From RHKX01 sp046330285 (GTDB lineage: Bacteria; Actinomycetota; Thermoleophilia; Solirubrobacterales; 70-9), in contig JAXLSX010000003.1 of the NCBI GenBank assembly GCA_046330285.1, positions 265,470 through 329,469 on the forward strand: a stretch of DNA of 64,000 nucleotides. The letters are read 5' to 3'. Positions 24,530 through 33,570 of this stretch are shown here, piece by piece. Numbering within the stretch: position 1 is the first letter of the stretch; each line of letters begins with the position of its first letter. Below the pieces are notes generated by a model. That model had not been told where the DNA came from. It saw only the letters and a program-made list of their open reading frames with translations, and searched no databases. The translations under genes were made by a program, and so were the position numbers.

Positions 24530-26152
24530 TTATTCCGATCCGCCCGTGGGACCGCGCCCGGGTTCGACGACGAGCACGTCCAACGGCACGACTCCCGGAT
24601 ACTCGACCCGGTCCACGATCCGCGATCCGGGCGGCAGCACGAAGCTGGTCTCCTTCGGATCGGTGTTGTCGACGGCCGGCTCGCCTCCCGGCGGCGCGAC
24701 CGTGACCGGCGAGTCCGTCGTGATCAGGAATACCCGGCCGTCCGGGGCGGCCTCGCTGAACGCCCTCTCGAGCTCCGGCGTCGGGGGCAGCGGATCTGAC
24801 TTGAACGGCAGAAACGGTGGATCTCCCTGCGGGAAGAAGAGGTTGGTGGTCGGGGGCTTGTCGTCGAGATGGATATCGAGAGGCGTGAGGGGGACCGGTG
24901 TCGTCGCGGCGGAGATCGCATCGATTACGACATCGCCCGGCCGTGATTCCGCCGCGATGAACTCGGCTGCGAGGTCGAAGCGAAGTGCGTCGGAGCCGTC
25001 CCTGAAGGTTCGCGCAGTGCCGACCGAGAACCCGGCCAGGACGATCACCGCGGTGACCACGCCCACGAGCGGGCCGGCGGAGGCCAGGGTCGTGCCGATC
25101 GCCAACGCGAGACCGGCGGAAGATGTGCTCAGGTTGCGGGCGCCGAAGAGGTCGTTGCCGGTGACGATCAGGATCAGCACCTCGGCCACCGGAGTGGCGA
25201 GCGCAATCGCGAAGACGAGGACCACGCCCCTCGAGACAGGAGGAAGCCGCCGCGATTCGTCACGTTTGCGATACCAGCGGACCAGCGCCGCGACGGCGGC
25301 GACCGCAAGCGCACCGGCGATCATCACCATCGCCGCCCGGCCCGGCACCTCCTTGGGAAGGACGTAGGGATATCCCATCGACCACGTTTCGACGGCGAGG
25401 CGCTTGATCGCGAAGCCATCGCCCTGGAGGGCCGAGAGGATGTCGATGGTCGGCGAGTCGAAGTCGGCGCGCATGCTCGGGATCCACGGGGCGTAGAGCA
25501 CGACCGCCCCGACGTTCGCCAGCACTGCCGGCTTCCACACCCGGGGGTGCGCCCAGAGCAGCCAGAGGAGCTGTGCCGCGAGCACGAATGCCGCCGTGTA
25601 GTGCGTGTACATCGCGAGCGCCGTGAGCACCCCGTAGGCGACCCACCAGCGGCGGCGACCGGTCCGGACCGCGGCGAGCATCGAGAGGGTCGAAGCGAGA
25701 AGGAGCGCGATCGCCATCGCATAGGTCCGACCGTCGCCCGAGTAGAAGATCATGAAGGGCATCAGCGTCATCACCGCCGCGGCGAGCATGCCGGCGGTTC
25801 GACTCACCGCCCTGGCGCCGAGCGCGTATACGAGCGGGATCGAAAGCGTTCCGGCGATCAGCGACGGGACGCGGATCAGCTCCGGCGCGGAGCCGAGCTT
25901 CGAGAAGAGCCAGGCGGTCAGGAAGTAGAGCGGCGGGGAGATCTCCCGGTCGCTGGCGAGCGCCGAGACGGTCCCCGCGAGATCGTCGTTGCGAACGATG
26001 TACAGCGTTGAGATCTCGTCGCCGAGGAACGGCTGGCCGAACCGGTTCAGGCGCAGCGCGAGCGCGAGCACGGTCAGCCCGGCCACCAGCCAGAGGAGCC
26101 TGCGGTCTGACCAGGGGGACTCGCCGTCCCCGGGAAGGGCCTCAGAAGGCAA
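24530..26152 (-). CDS. GT-C family membrane glycosyltransferase (ArnT/PMT-like)
   Basis: A 540-residue polytopic membrane protein. The first loop has FGQPFLGDEISTLYI, the Asp-Glu pair typical of lipid-phospho-sugar-dependent GT-C enzymes, then REISPPLYFLTAWLF and about ten further helices. The C-terminal 150 residues are soluble and face outward. Such enzymes move a sugar from a polyprenyl-phosphate carrier on the outer face of the membrane. The start is TTG 26152, overlapping the upstream oxygenase by 11 nt; GTG starts closer to the first helix are possible but would remove its charged N-terminus. Confidence 0.75.
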   Translation of the reverse strand: MPSEALPGDGESPWSDRRLLWLVAGLTVLALALRLNRFGQPFLGDEISTLYIVRNDDLAGTVSALASDREISPPLYFLTAWLFSKLGSAPELIRVPSLIAGTLSIPLVYALGARAVSRTAGMLAAAVMTLMPFMIFYSGDGRTYAMAIALLLASTLSMLAAVRTGRRRWWVAYGVLTALAMYTHYTAAFVLAAQLLWLLWAHPRVWKPAVLANVGAVVLYAPWIPSMRADFDSPTIDILSALQGDGFAIKRLAVETWSMGYPYVLPKEVPGRAAMVMIAGALAVAAVAALVRWYRKRDESRRLPPVSRGVVLVFAIALATPVAEVLILIVTGNDLFGARNLSTSSAGLALAIGTTLASAGPLVGVVTAVIVLAGFSVGTARTFRDGSDALRFDLAAEFIAAESRPGDVVIDAISAATTPVPLTPLDIHLDDKPPTTNLFFPQGDPPFLPFKSDPLPPTPELERAFSEAAPDGRVFLITTDSPVTVAPPGGEPAVDNTDPKETSFVLPPGSRIVDRVEYPGVVPLDVLVVEPGRGPTGGSE

Positions 26153-27197
26153 TCGGCACGTAGTGCTCGGGATAGGCGGAGGGGCCGAAGAACCAGCTCT
26201 CGATCGCGTACCGCGCATTCGGCATCGACGGATCGGAGCCGGTCTTGTGGAGGAAGAGGTGATCGAAGAGCAGGGCGTCGCCGGGGTTGAAGATCGGCCG
26301 GACGATTCCCGCGTCGCCCGCCGCCTCGGCGGCGTCCTTCTCGCCGATCTGGAAGTCCAGCATCGTGCCCTCCCCACCGACGGCGACGTAGTCGTCGAGC
26401 CGGCGTGGGACCACATCCATGCTCGGCGCGACGTCGCCGCAGCGTGACAGCGAGACCCAGACGTTGAGGGAGCGGACCGGTCCCATGAACTTGCCGTCCT
26501 GGTGCCATCCTCCCGGAACGTCGGGGGTCGCCTTCCGCAGCGTGCACTTCTGCCCCGAGATCGCGGGTGTCTCGCCCAGGTAACCCTCGATCACGCTCCG
26601 CAGCCCGGCGGCCTCGAACGCTTCGAGCATGTCGAAGAGCATCCGCGGCGAGTCGACCGCGAGAACGCCGCCGCCCTCCTGGATCCATGCGCGCTCGCCG
26701 ATGATGAACGGTGCCTCCGGCTCGAGCTCGTCGTAGTAGCCGTCGGGATCGCTTCCCCCGCGACCCACCTCGTCGCGGACGGCGAACGATCGGTCGATGT
26801 CCGCCGCAAGCCGCTCGGCGCTCTCGGTGCTCATCAGCCCGCGCACCAGCAGGCACCCGGACTGCAGGATCGACGCGCGAAGCACCTCGGGAGTCAGCTC
26901 GTCCGGGGTCAGCTCCGGAATCCGGGTCTGATCGCCGAGCGGCGGGATCTCGCCGCCGGGCTCGATGTAGGAGGGATCGACGGCCGGATCGGCGAGGAGC
27001 TCCATCCCTCGCAGGTTGCGGAGGCGCCGGATCTCGATCTCGATCTCGAGGTTGCGCTCCCGGCGATTCGCCTCGCTGAGTCGGGCGATCGCCTCGTCGA
27101 GCCGACCATCGGCGACGAGCTCGGCGACCCCTCCCACGCCGGCGCCGGCGTCGGCGACCGCGGTCGATTCATCGTCTCTGCGCTTGCGAAAGATCAT
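26142..27197 (-). CDS. PhyH-type Fe(II)/2-oxoglutarate oxygenase (paralog 2)
   Basis: A 351-residue paralog of the protein at 20814-21815. The core keeps His232 and Asp234 (WHQDGKFMG), His317 (LFLHKTGSDPSMPN) and Arg329 (ARYAIESWFFG), so it should be active. The N-terminal extension (residues 20-70) is a Glu/Arg-rich helix and differs most from the paralog. GGAAGG lies 9 nt before ATG 27197. It is the first gene of the reverse glycan block and overlaps the GT-C gene. Having two intact copies suggests two hydroxylation steps or two acceptors. Confidence 0.83.
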   Translation of the reverse strand: MIFRKRRDDESTAVADAGAGVGGVAELVADGRLDEAIARLSEANRRERNLEIEIEIRRLRNLRGMELLADPAVDPSYIEPGGEIPPLGDQTRIPELTPDELTPEVLRASILQSGCLLVRGLMSTESAERLAADIDRSFAVRDEVGRGGSDPDGYYDELEPEAPFIIGERAWIQEGGGVLAVDSPRMLFDMLEAFEAAGLRSVIEGYLGETPAISGQKCTLRKATPDVPGGWHQDGKFMGPVRSLNVWVSLSRCGDVAPSMDVVPRRLDDYVAVGGEGTMLDFQIGEKDAAEAAGDAGIVRPIFNPGDALLFDHLFLHKTGSDPSMPNARYAIESWFFGPSAYPEHYVPIAF

Positions 27198-27239
27198 CGG
27201 GAGCTGCCTTCCGATCGGTTCCAGGGGGTTGCGGCCCTG

Positions 27240-27245
27240 ACGCTA
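27240..27245 (-). promoter_or_regulatory. Candidate -10 (TAGCGT) of the reverse glycan block
   Basis: TAGCGT on the minus strand lies 42 nt before ATG 27197. It is the best TAnnnT match in the 150-nt divergent gap, whose remainder shows no other feature. Confidence 0.35.
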
Positions 27246-27347
27246 ACAGCCGGTCGCGCCCGCCGGTTGCGATCGAGCGGGGTCTCACGGCGCAGGCCTG
27301 CCATGCTTCCGCATCCGGTGAGCGGAGGCCACCAGGAGCGAACGGGC

Positions 27348-28121
27348 ATGAGCATGGACACCAAGATCACCGGGGAGCGAGCGATGAGTGCCGAGGGCGG
27401 CTTCAACCCGGCCTGGCAGCGCCATTCCGCCGAGTACCTCCTCGCGGAACCGTTCCTGCCACCGGGGACGGTCCTCGACCTCGGTTGCGGGGTCGGTCAC
27501 AGCTACCACCTGCTCGCACCGCGGGAGACCGTCGGCGTCGACATCGAGCCGCAGGCACTCGAGGGACAGAGCCGTCGGACGGTCGTCGCCGACATGCGCT
27601 CCCTGCCGTTCGCCGACGGCGAGTTCAGCTCGGTCCTCTCGTCGCACTCGATCGAACACGTTCCGGACCCCGAGCGGGTGGTGACCGAAGCCGCACGCGT
27701 GGTCGCGCCCGGTGGCACCGTCGTCATCGTCACCCCGAACCGGCTCACGTTCGGGCGGCCGGACGAGATCATCGATCCGTATCACTTCGTCGAGTTCGAC
27801 CAGGCCGAGTTGCGGGCGCTCTGCGAGCCGCACTTCGCGCACGTCGAGATGCGCGGGCTGTTCGGCTCCGACCGCTACATGGAGCTCCACGACGAAGAAC
27901 GGCGCAAGCTCGATCGGCTCCTGCGGATCGATCCCCTTAAGCTCCGCCGCCTGATGCCCCTGCGAACCAGGCAGTTCCTCTACGACTGGAAGCTCGCCCG
28001 CGAGCGCCGCGGTTCCGATCCGCGCGCGGCCGCGATCGGAATCGGCGACTTCCACCTCGGTGAGGACCAACTCGACGAAGCGCTGGATCTGATCGCGATC
28101 TGCACCGCCGGGCCGAGATGA
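27348..28121 (+). CDS. Class I SAM methyltransferase (UbiE/Methyltransf_11 type)
   Basis: A 257-residue soluble methyltransferase with TVLDLGCGVGHSYHLL (motif I), GVDIEPQALEG, SLPFADGEFSSVLSSHSIEHV (motif IV and post) and APGGTVVIVTPN. Such proteins methylate small molecules, lipids or glycan ends. AGGAG at 27334-27338 lies 9 nt before ATG 27348; a second ATG two codons later is possible. It overlaps the next glycosyltransferase by 4 nt (ATGA), and the pair resembles methyltransferase plus DPM1-like modules in surface-glycan loci. Confidence 0.82.
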   Translation: MSMDTKITGERAMSAEGGFNPAWQRHSAEYLLAEPFLPPGTVLDLGCGVGHSYHLLAPRETVGVDIEPQALEGQSRRTVVADMRSLPFADGEFSSVLSSHSIEHVPDPERVVTEAARVVAPGGTVVIVTPNRLTFGRPDEIIDPYHFVEFDQAELRALCEPHFAHVEMRGLFGSDRYMELHDEERRKLDRLLRIDPLKLRRLMPLRTRQFLYDWKLARERRGSDPRAAAIGIGDFHLGEDQLDEALDLIAICTAGPR

Positions 28122-28867
28122 CCGCCGCGAATGACGCCAAGGTCGTCGTCGTCATGCCCGCAAGGCAGGCGGCCGCGACTCTCAAGGAGACCTTCGACGA
28201 GATCCCCCGCGACTTCGTCGCCGAGATCCTCCTCGTTGACGACTCCTCCACCGACGAGACCGTCGCGCTGGCCCGCGAGCTCCCACTCGACGTGGTCTGG
28301 CACCCCCATCAGGTCGGCTACGGCGGCAACCAGAAGACCTGCTACCTGCAGGCACTTCAGCGCGGTGCGGACGTCGTCGTGATGCTCCACCCCGACGGGC
28401 AGTACGAGCCGAGCCTGATTCCGGACATGGTCGAGCCGATCGTCGCTGGGAAGGCCGACCTGGTGATGGGCTCCCGGCTCCTGATCCCGGGAGCCGCCCT
28501 GGCGGCCGGCATGCCGCGCTGGAAGTTCGTCGCCAACCGCTTCCTGACCGGGATCCAGAACCGGGTCATGCGAACCAACCTCTCGGAAGCGCACACGGGC
28601 TACCGCGCGTACTCTCGCGAGCTCCTGCTCACCGTGCCGTTTCTCCGCAACGCACTCGATTTCTCCTTCGATTCCGAGCTGCTCTATCAAGCCGCCGAGT
28701 TCGGATTTCGGATCGAGGAGGTGCCTGCGCGCTGCCGCTACTTCGAAGAGGCGTCCTCGGTCGGCTTCAAGACCGGTGTGGTCTATGGGCTGAAGACGGT
28801 CTGGCAGGGGGTTCGGGTGCTCTTGAACCGCAACGGGATCCTGCCCTCCCGCAAGTACCGGCGCTGA
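28118..28867 (+). CDS. GT2 glycosyltransferase, dolichyl/polyprenyl-phosphate sugar synthase-like
   Basis: A 249-residue GT-A enzyme without transmembrane helices. It has VVVVMPARQAAATL, ILLVDDSSTDET (DD pair), HPHQVGYGGNQKTCYL, MLHPDGQYEPSL (metal-binding DxQ variant of DxD), LVMGSRLL and HTGYRAYS. This is the DPM1/GtrB set: transfer of a hexose from a nucleotide donor to polyprenyl phosphate. Its product is the donor type used by the GT-C proteins on either side (24530-26152, 28869-31184). It ends one base before the convergent gene's stop. Confidence 0.85.
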   Translation: MTAANDAKVVVVMPARQAAATLKETFDEIPRDFVAEILLVDDSSTDETVALARELPLDVVWHPHQVGYGGNQKTCYLQALQRGADVVVMLHPDGQYEPSLIPDMVEPIVAGKADLVMGSRLLIPGAALAAGMPRWKFVANRFLTGIQNRVMRTNLSEAHTGYRAYSRELLLTVPFLRNALDFSFDSELLYQAAEFGFRIEEVPARCRYFEEASSVGFKTGVVYGLKTVWQGVRVLLNRNGILPSRKYRR

Positions 28868-28868
28868 C

Positions 28869-31184
28869 TCAGGACCCGCCGCGTTCCTCGAGCTCGATCA
28901 CCGCGAGCCCATCGCCGCCCGCCGCGACGGTGCGGAAGCGGAAACGCTCGGCGAGTCGCTGCAGCGCGTAGACCTGAAGGGGCGTCAGTCCGGTGCCGGA
29001 CCACTCGCCCCAGTTCTCGAGTGAGACGGTCGGCTTGCCACGTGTTTCGGCCGCAATCTCGAGGGCCCGGTCGGAGACCAACGCGAGGGTGCCCGCTTCG
29101 ACCGCGTCGATCGAGGCGTTCAGCTCGTCGATCCGCTGATCGGGGACGAGACTGTCCTCCCACGGATTGCTGAGCGGAAGCAGGTTGATCCGGCCGGTCC
29201 GGGCGAGCGCCTCGATGCCCAGATCGGAGTCGACGAGAACCAGGCTCTCCTTCTCGCCCGGCATCCGCTCCTCGAGCAGGCGCTCCGCCTCCGGCGCGCC
29301 GGGGCTCAACGGCGGTGTGTCGTGAAGCCGGTCGATCGCATCGGGAAGCGACCGGCCGCCGGGAATCACATGAGCGATCGCCGACTGCGACACGCGCAGG
29401 CCGACCCCCGACCACGCGACCGCGATCAGCAGCGACCCGGTCGCCAACGCGATGCCGAGGGCGACGAGCCGGGGTGGACGGGCGACACCGTTGGCCCGAG
29501 CGAGGACGATCGACAGCCACAGGAGGACGACGATGACCGCGGGCAGTGAGACGTAGGCGACGATGTGGTCCGATGAACGATTGACCAGATATGTGAACAG
29601 AGCGATTCCGTAGGCGGTCGAGCCCGCGACCAGGATCAGCTTGGCCCGTTCGGCCTCGGCGAGGTCGGGACGACGACGGAGGACCAGGACGAACGCGGCG
29701 ACCGAGGAGAGCAGGAGAGCGCCGACGGCGAGCCCCGGCGACCACGGGCCGAAGTCGTAATTGAAGTCGCCGACATGGCCGAACAGGAACTCGCCGAGCG
29801 TGCTCAGATAATCGCCCCACTCGGGCAGCTCGCCGGCGGCGATCAGGGTCGCGAACGCGAAGGCCAGATGGGCGCCGACGCAGGCGGCCACCGCTGCGAG
29901 CAGCCGCCGGAAGGCGGTACGGACCAGCTGGTCCTCCGGACCCAGCGCACACACCGCGACGAGAACCCCGACGTAGGTGAGCGCCGTATAGGCGAACCCC
30001 TCGAACGCCCAGATCGAGGATATGCCGACGGCGGCGACCTCGATCACGACCCCCGCCCGCTTGCCCCTGCCCCCCCTGGCCTCGAGCGCCGCCCCGACGA
30101 GGACCAGCATCGGCATCCCGAACCGAATCGCGCCGTGCTGGAGCAGACCGCCGACCGGGTAGACCAGCCCCCAGGCGAGAGCCAGGACCGCGACGAGGAG
30201 GCCGCCGACGGCCAGCGGACGCGAGACGCCGACCGCCCTGACGACCAGGTAGGCGGCGGCGAAGACGCAGGCGGAGAGCAGCCCGTCGAGCAGTCCGAGC
30301 ATCCCGTTGCTGACTCCGACCAGATCGAACCAGCCGGCGATGAACGCGATCGAGCCGACCCCGTACTGGGAGAAGGTGTCGACGAGGATCGGCCCGCCGC
30401 CGACGACGTGGCTGGCCGGGCCGAGGAACAGGTCCTGATGGAAATGGAGGATCGACGTCTCGAACGCAGCCGCCGGGTCGGGATCGCCGACGCGGAAGAT
30501 GACCACGTTCGTCACGGCCAGCAGGAGGAGAACGACGACGATGGTGTCGATGATCGGCCCCCAGGGTCGCTGTGCCCCGCGAACCCACGACCGATCGTAG
30601 GCCGTGAGCGCGATGGCGGAGACGACGAGCGCGATGGCGAGCACCGCGATCGAGATCGAGTCGAGGAAGGCGAACGAGAGCAGGGCGATCGCGGCGAGTG
30701 CGACGCCGGCGGCCCATATCGTCGTGGCCCGGGGCAACGGCAGCGGCCGCCGAGCAGCGAGCCCGAGCAGAATCCCGGCCGCGACCGCCCAGGCCGCAAC
30801 GATGGCGAGAAGCACGCCGAGCCCGCCACCCCAAGGCAGACGCTCGGAGACCTTGACGAGAGCGAGGGCGACGAGCAGGCCGACGGAGACGAGAGCCGAG
30901 ACCGATCCGAAGCGATCGCCGTTCGGGCCGGCGGCGATCCGATCGGCGAGTCGGGGAGCGAGGAGCAGTGAGGCCGGCAGGACGACCAGGAAGGCGAGTG
31001 CGAAGAGCGCCGTCTCAGCGTCCTGATGCTGGTTGGCGAGTAGCGGCTCGAGCACGACCTCCGGCAGCGCCGCATGGATCGGTGGGATCAGCAACAGGAC
31101 GATGCCGAGGACGCCGGCGATCGTCAGCGCCAGGGTCGCGCCCAGGTTCGCGCGTGGACTTCCCGATTTCGGCGTCTCGTCCAA
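28869..31184 (-). CDS. Large polytopic membrane protein, GT-C-like
   Basis: A 771-residue membrane protein with around fourteen hydrophobic helices and a soluble C-terminal 190 residues (from about GGRSLPDAIDRLHDTPP). I cannot assign a named family. Its length, helix spacing and a conserved-looking first outer loop (QHQDAETALFALAFL; later ILHFHQDLFLGPAS) recall GT-C glycosyltransferases, and it lies next to a DPM1-like gene. The start is TTG 31184; a long continuation upstream in the same frame is antisense to the carboxylase gene and not credible. GAGAAT 8 nt before the TTG may be a poor -10. Confidence 0.6.
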   Translation of the reverse strand: MDETPKSGSPRANLGATLALTIAGVLGIVLLLIPPIHAALPEVVLEPLLANQHQDAETALFALAFLVVLPASLLLAPRLADRIAAGPNGDRFGSVSALVSVGLLVALALVKVSERLPWGGGLGVLLAIVAAWAVAAGILLGLAARRPLPLPRATTIWAAGVALAAIALLSFAFLDSISIAVLAIALVVSAIALTAYDRSWVRGAQRPWGPIIDTIVVVLLLLAVTNVVIFRVGDPDPAAAFETSILHFHQDLFLGPASHVVGGGPILVDTFSQYGVGSIAFIAGWFDLVGVSNGMLGLLDGLLSACVFAAAYLVVRAVGVSRPLAVGGLLVAVLALAWGLVYPVGGLLQHGAIRFGMPMLVLVGAALEARGGRGKRAGVVIEVAAVGISSIWAFEGFAYTALTYVGVLVAVCALGPEDQLVRTAFRRLLAAVAACVGAHLAFAFATLIAAGELPEWGDYLSTLGEFLFGHVGDFNYDFGPWSPGLAVGALLLSSVAAFVLVLRRRPDLAEAERAKLILVAGSTAYGIALFTYLVNRSSDHIVAYVSLPAVIVVLLWLSIVLARANGVARPPRLVALGIALATGSLLIAVAWSGVGLRVSQSAIAHVIPGGRSLPDAIDRLHDTPPLSPGAPEAERLLEERMPGEKESLVLVDSDLGIEALARTGRINLLPLSNPWEDSLVPDQRIDELNASIDAVEAGTLALVSDRALEIAAETRGKPTVSLENWGEWSGTGLTPLQVYALQRLAERFRFRTVAAGGDGLAVIELEERGGS

Positions 31185-31229
31185 GGCGAGGCATTCTCCC
31201 GGTTCCAGCCGCCGTTCGGATTCGCCGTC

Positions 31230-31235
31230 TAGACT
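31230..31235 (+). promoter_or_regulatory. -10 element TAGACT, leaderless start at 31245
   Basis: TAGACT is followed by 9 nt and then ATG of the carboxylase beta subunit, in a 60-nt divergent gap. Confidence 0.6.
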
Positions 31236-31244
31236 GCCGCGCCG

Positions 31245-32813
31245 ATGCGTGCCAAGAATCCTGAGACGTTCGAAGAGAAGCTCGGCCAACTCCGCGAGCT
31301 GCGCGAAGCGGCCGTGCACTCCGCATCGGAAGCGGCCGTCGAAAAGCAGCACGCCAAGGGCAAGCTGACCGCTCGCGAGCGGATCGAGAAGCTGCTCGAC
31401 CCGGGGACCTTCGAAGAGCTCGACACCTTCGTCCGCCACCGGACCTTCGATTTCGACATGCAGAAGAACCGGCCGTGGGGCGACGCCGTCGTCACCGGCT
31501 ACGGCGAGATCGACGGCCGCACGGTCTTCGTCTTCAGCCAGGACTTCACCGTCTTCGGCGGCTCGCTCGGCGAGGTGATGGCGGAGAAGATGGTCAAGGT
31601 CATGGACATGGCCGCCAAGGTCGGCGCGCCGGTGATCGGCCTCAACGACTCCGGCGGCGCCCGGATCCAGGAGGGCGTCGTCTCCCTCGGCGGCTACGGC
31701 GACGTCTTCGTCCGCAACGTCCAGTGCTCGGGAGTGATCCCGCAGATCAGCGTGATCATGGGGCCCTGCGCCGGCGGCGCCGTCTACTCCCCGGCCATGA
31801 CCGACTTCATCTTCATGGTCAAGGAGACCTCGCACATGTTCATCACCGGACCCGATGTGATCAAGACGGTCACCGGCGAGGAGGTCGAGTTCGAGGAGCT
31901 CGGCGGCGCGATGACCCACAACTCGAAGTCCGGCGTCGCCCACTTCGCGGCCGAGGACGAGGAGAGCTGCCTCGACGACGTCCGCTATCTGATGGGCTTC
32001 CTGCCGTCCAACAACCTCGAGATGCCGCCCAGGGTCGAGCCGTTCGACGATCCCGAGCGCCGCGACCCCGAGCTCGATTCGATCGTTCCGGCCGATCCGC
32101 AGAAGCCCTACGACATGCGCAACGTGATCTCGCTGATCGTCGACGACGGCGAGTTCTTCGAGGTCCACGAGCACTTCGCCAAGAACATCATCTGCGGCTT
32201 CTCGCGCCTCGACGGCTTCCCGGTCGGGATCGTCGGCAACCAGCCGATGCACCTCGCCGGCGTCCTCGACATCGAGTCGTCGGAGAAGGCGGCTCGCTTC
32301 GTCCGTACCTGCGACGCCTACAACATCCCGCTGGTCACGTTCACCGACGTCCCCGGCTTCCTACCCGGCACCTCACAGGAGTGGAACGGGATCATCCGCC
32401 ACGGCGCGAAGCTCCTCTACGCGTTCACCGAAGCGACCGTGCCGAAGCTCACCGTCGTCACCCGCAAGGCATACGGCGGCGCGTACGACGTCATGAACTC
32501 CAAGCACATGCTGGCCGACTTCAACTTCGCCTGGCCGACCGCGGAGGTCGCGGTCATGGGGCCCGAGGGCGCGGTCAACATCATCTACCGCAAGGATCTC
32601 GCGAGCTCACCCACGCCCGAGGAGCGCCGCCAGAAGCTGATGGACGACTACAAGGCCCGGTTCGCCAACCCGTACTCGGCGGCCGAGCGCGGTTACATCG
32701 ACGACGTGATCGAGCCGCAGGAGACGCGCCCGAAGCTGATCCGCGCCCTGCGCACGCTGCAGACCAAGCGCGTCGCCCAGCCGCAGCGCAAGCACGGCAA
32801 CATCCCGCTCTAG
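31245..32813 (+). CDS. Acyl-CoA carboxylase beta (carboxyltransferase) subunit, propionyl-CoA type
   Basis: A 522-residue carboxyltransferase. It has KGKLTARERIEKLLDPGTF in pattern, the acyl-CoA oxyanion glycines SGGARIQEG and GPCAGGAVYSPA, the biotin-side glycines in AYGGAYDVMNSK, and VGIVGNQP. It moves carboxyl from biotin to propionyl-CoA (or acetyl-CoA), making methylmalonyl-CoA for the mutase at 11654 or for lipid synthesis. The biotinylated alpha subunit is not in the window. Its TAG and the convergent hydrolase's TAG share one CTAG. Confidence 0.93.
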   Translation: MRAKNPETFEEKLGQLRELREAAVHSASEAAVEKQHAKGKLTARERIEKLLDPGTFEELDTFVRHRTFDFDMQKNRPWGDAVVTGYGEIDGRTVFVFSQDFTVFGGSLGEVMAEKMVKVMDMAAKVGAPVIGLNDSGGARIQEGVVSLGGYGDVFVRNVQCSGVIPQISVIMGPCAGGAVYSPAMTDFIFMVKETSHMFITGPDVIKTVTGEEVEFEELGGAMTHNSKSGVAHFAAEDEESCLDDVRYLMGFLPSNNLEMPPRVEPFDDPERRDPELDSIVPADPQKPYDMRNVISLIVDDGEFFEVHEHFAKNIICGFSRLDGFPVGIVGNQPMHLAGVLDIESSEKAARFVRTCDAYNIPLVTFTDVPGFLPGTSQEWNGIIRHGAKLLYAFTEATVPKLTVVTRKAYGGAYDVMNSKHMLADFNFAWPTAEVAVMGPEGAVNIIYRKDLASSPTPEERRQKLMDDYKARFANPYSAAERGYIDDVIEPQETRPKLIRALRTLQTKRVAQPQRKHGNIPL

Positions 32814-33493
32814 CGATCCCGCTGCCGCACGAGCCAGCGCATCGCTCGCTCGGCGTTCGCCCCGTACACGTCGGCCGGGGTCTCGAACGACGGATGCCCG
32901 CCGGGCACATCGACGCTGCGGAAGTTGCGCGCTCTCGCATCCCAGGCCTTGGCGGTCCGGTGCAGGACCGGATAGTCACCCTCCGGCGTGAGCCCGAGGA
33001 TCGGCGTCGAGCCGACGTAGGACGTCGGTGAGGCGTCCCGCATCTCGCCGTAGCCGGCGTCGATCAGGGCGGCGTAGTAATCGGGGTCGTCCTGGCTCTT
33101 CGTATAGGCGGCAACGTTGACGATCGGGGAATAGGTGGCCGCGGCCCGAACCTCGCCACGCTGGGCGAGGAGCGCAGCGAGCGTGCCGCCCGCCGACTCG
33201 CCGTAGGCGTACACCTCACGGCCGGTTCTCCCGTAGCGGTCGGCGAGGGAACGGGACCACTTCACCGCACGTGAGAGGTGACCGAGCGGGTATTCGGCGA
33301 GCACGGGTTTGAATCCGGCCTCGCGAGCCAAGGCCTCGGCGGTCCGTAGGGACTCGGTGCTGCCGAGCCAGAACGCGCCGGAGTGGAACATCAGCAGGAC
33401 CGGCGGCTTCGTCGGCGGCTCGTCCCGCGGCGGGCCGGCCGTGGATCCCGCGACCAGCGTGGCGACGACCCAGATGATCCCGATGATCTTCAC
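32810..33493 (-). CDS. Secreted or anchored alpha/beta hydrolase (esterase-like)
   Basis: A 227-residue protein with a short N-terminal hydrophobic signal (IIGIIWVVATLVAGS). The fold is of the hormone-sensitive-lipase/Abhydrolase_3 kind: MFHSGAFWLG replaces the usual HGGG oxyanion motif, the nucleophile elbow is YGESAGG, and GGHPSFETP supplies a His. It is short for the family, so the cap is reduced. GTG 33493 lies 7 nt after TATCAG. The substrate is unknown. Confidence 0.75.
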   Translation of the reverse strand: MKIIGIIWVVATLVAGSTAGPPRDEPPTKPPVLLMFHSGAFWLGSTESLRTAEALAREAGFKPVLAEYPLGHLSRAVKWSRSLADRYGRTGREVYAYGESAGGTLAALLAQRGEVRAAATYSPIVNVAAYTKSQDDPDYYAALIDAGYGEMRDASPTSYVGSTPILGLTPEGDYPVLHRTAKAWDARARNFRSVDVPGGHPSFETPADVYGANAERAMRWLVRQRDR

Positions 33494-33499
33494 GCGATG

Positions 33500-33505
33500 G
33501 CTGAT
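33500..33505 (-). promoter_or_regulatory. Weak -10 (TATCAG) before the hydrolase
   Basis: On the minus strand TATCAG is followed by CCATCGC (7 nt) and GTG 33493. The last base departs from TAnnnT, so this is the weakest of the start-codon promoters listed. Confidence 0.35.
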
Positions 33506-33556
33506 AGCACAGCCGGCGAGTCCGGGCCGCCGGACCCGGGTACCGGCCCACGCGCA

Positions 33557-33562
33557 TAGACT
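33557..33562 (+). promoter_or_regulatory. -10 element TAGACT, leaderless start at 33571
   Basis: TAGACT is followed by 8 nt and GTG 33571. It is divergent from the hydrolase promoter about 50 nt away. Confidence 0.58.
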
Positions 33563-33570
33563 CCGGCCCC

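Noticed and set aside
28869..32252. A 1127-residue reverse reading frame covering the carboxylase gene
   Set aside because: Its first 356 residues are antisense to the well-conserved carboxyltransferase and have no domain; only the part from TTG 31184 has membrane-protein character.
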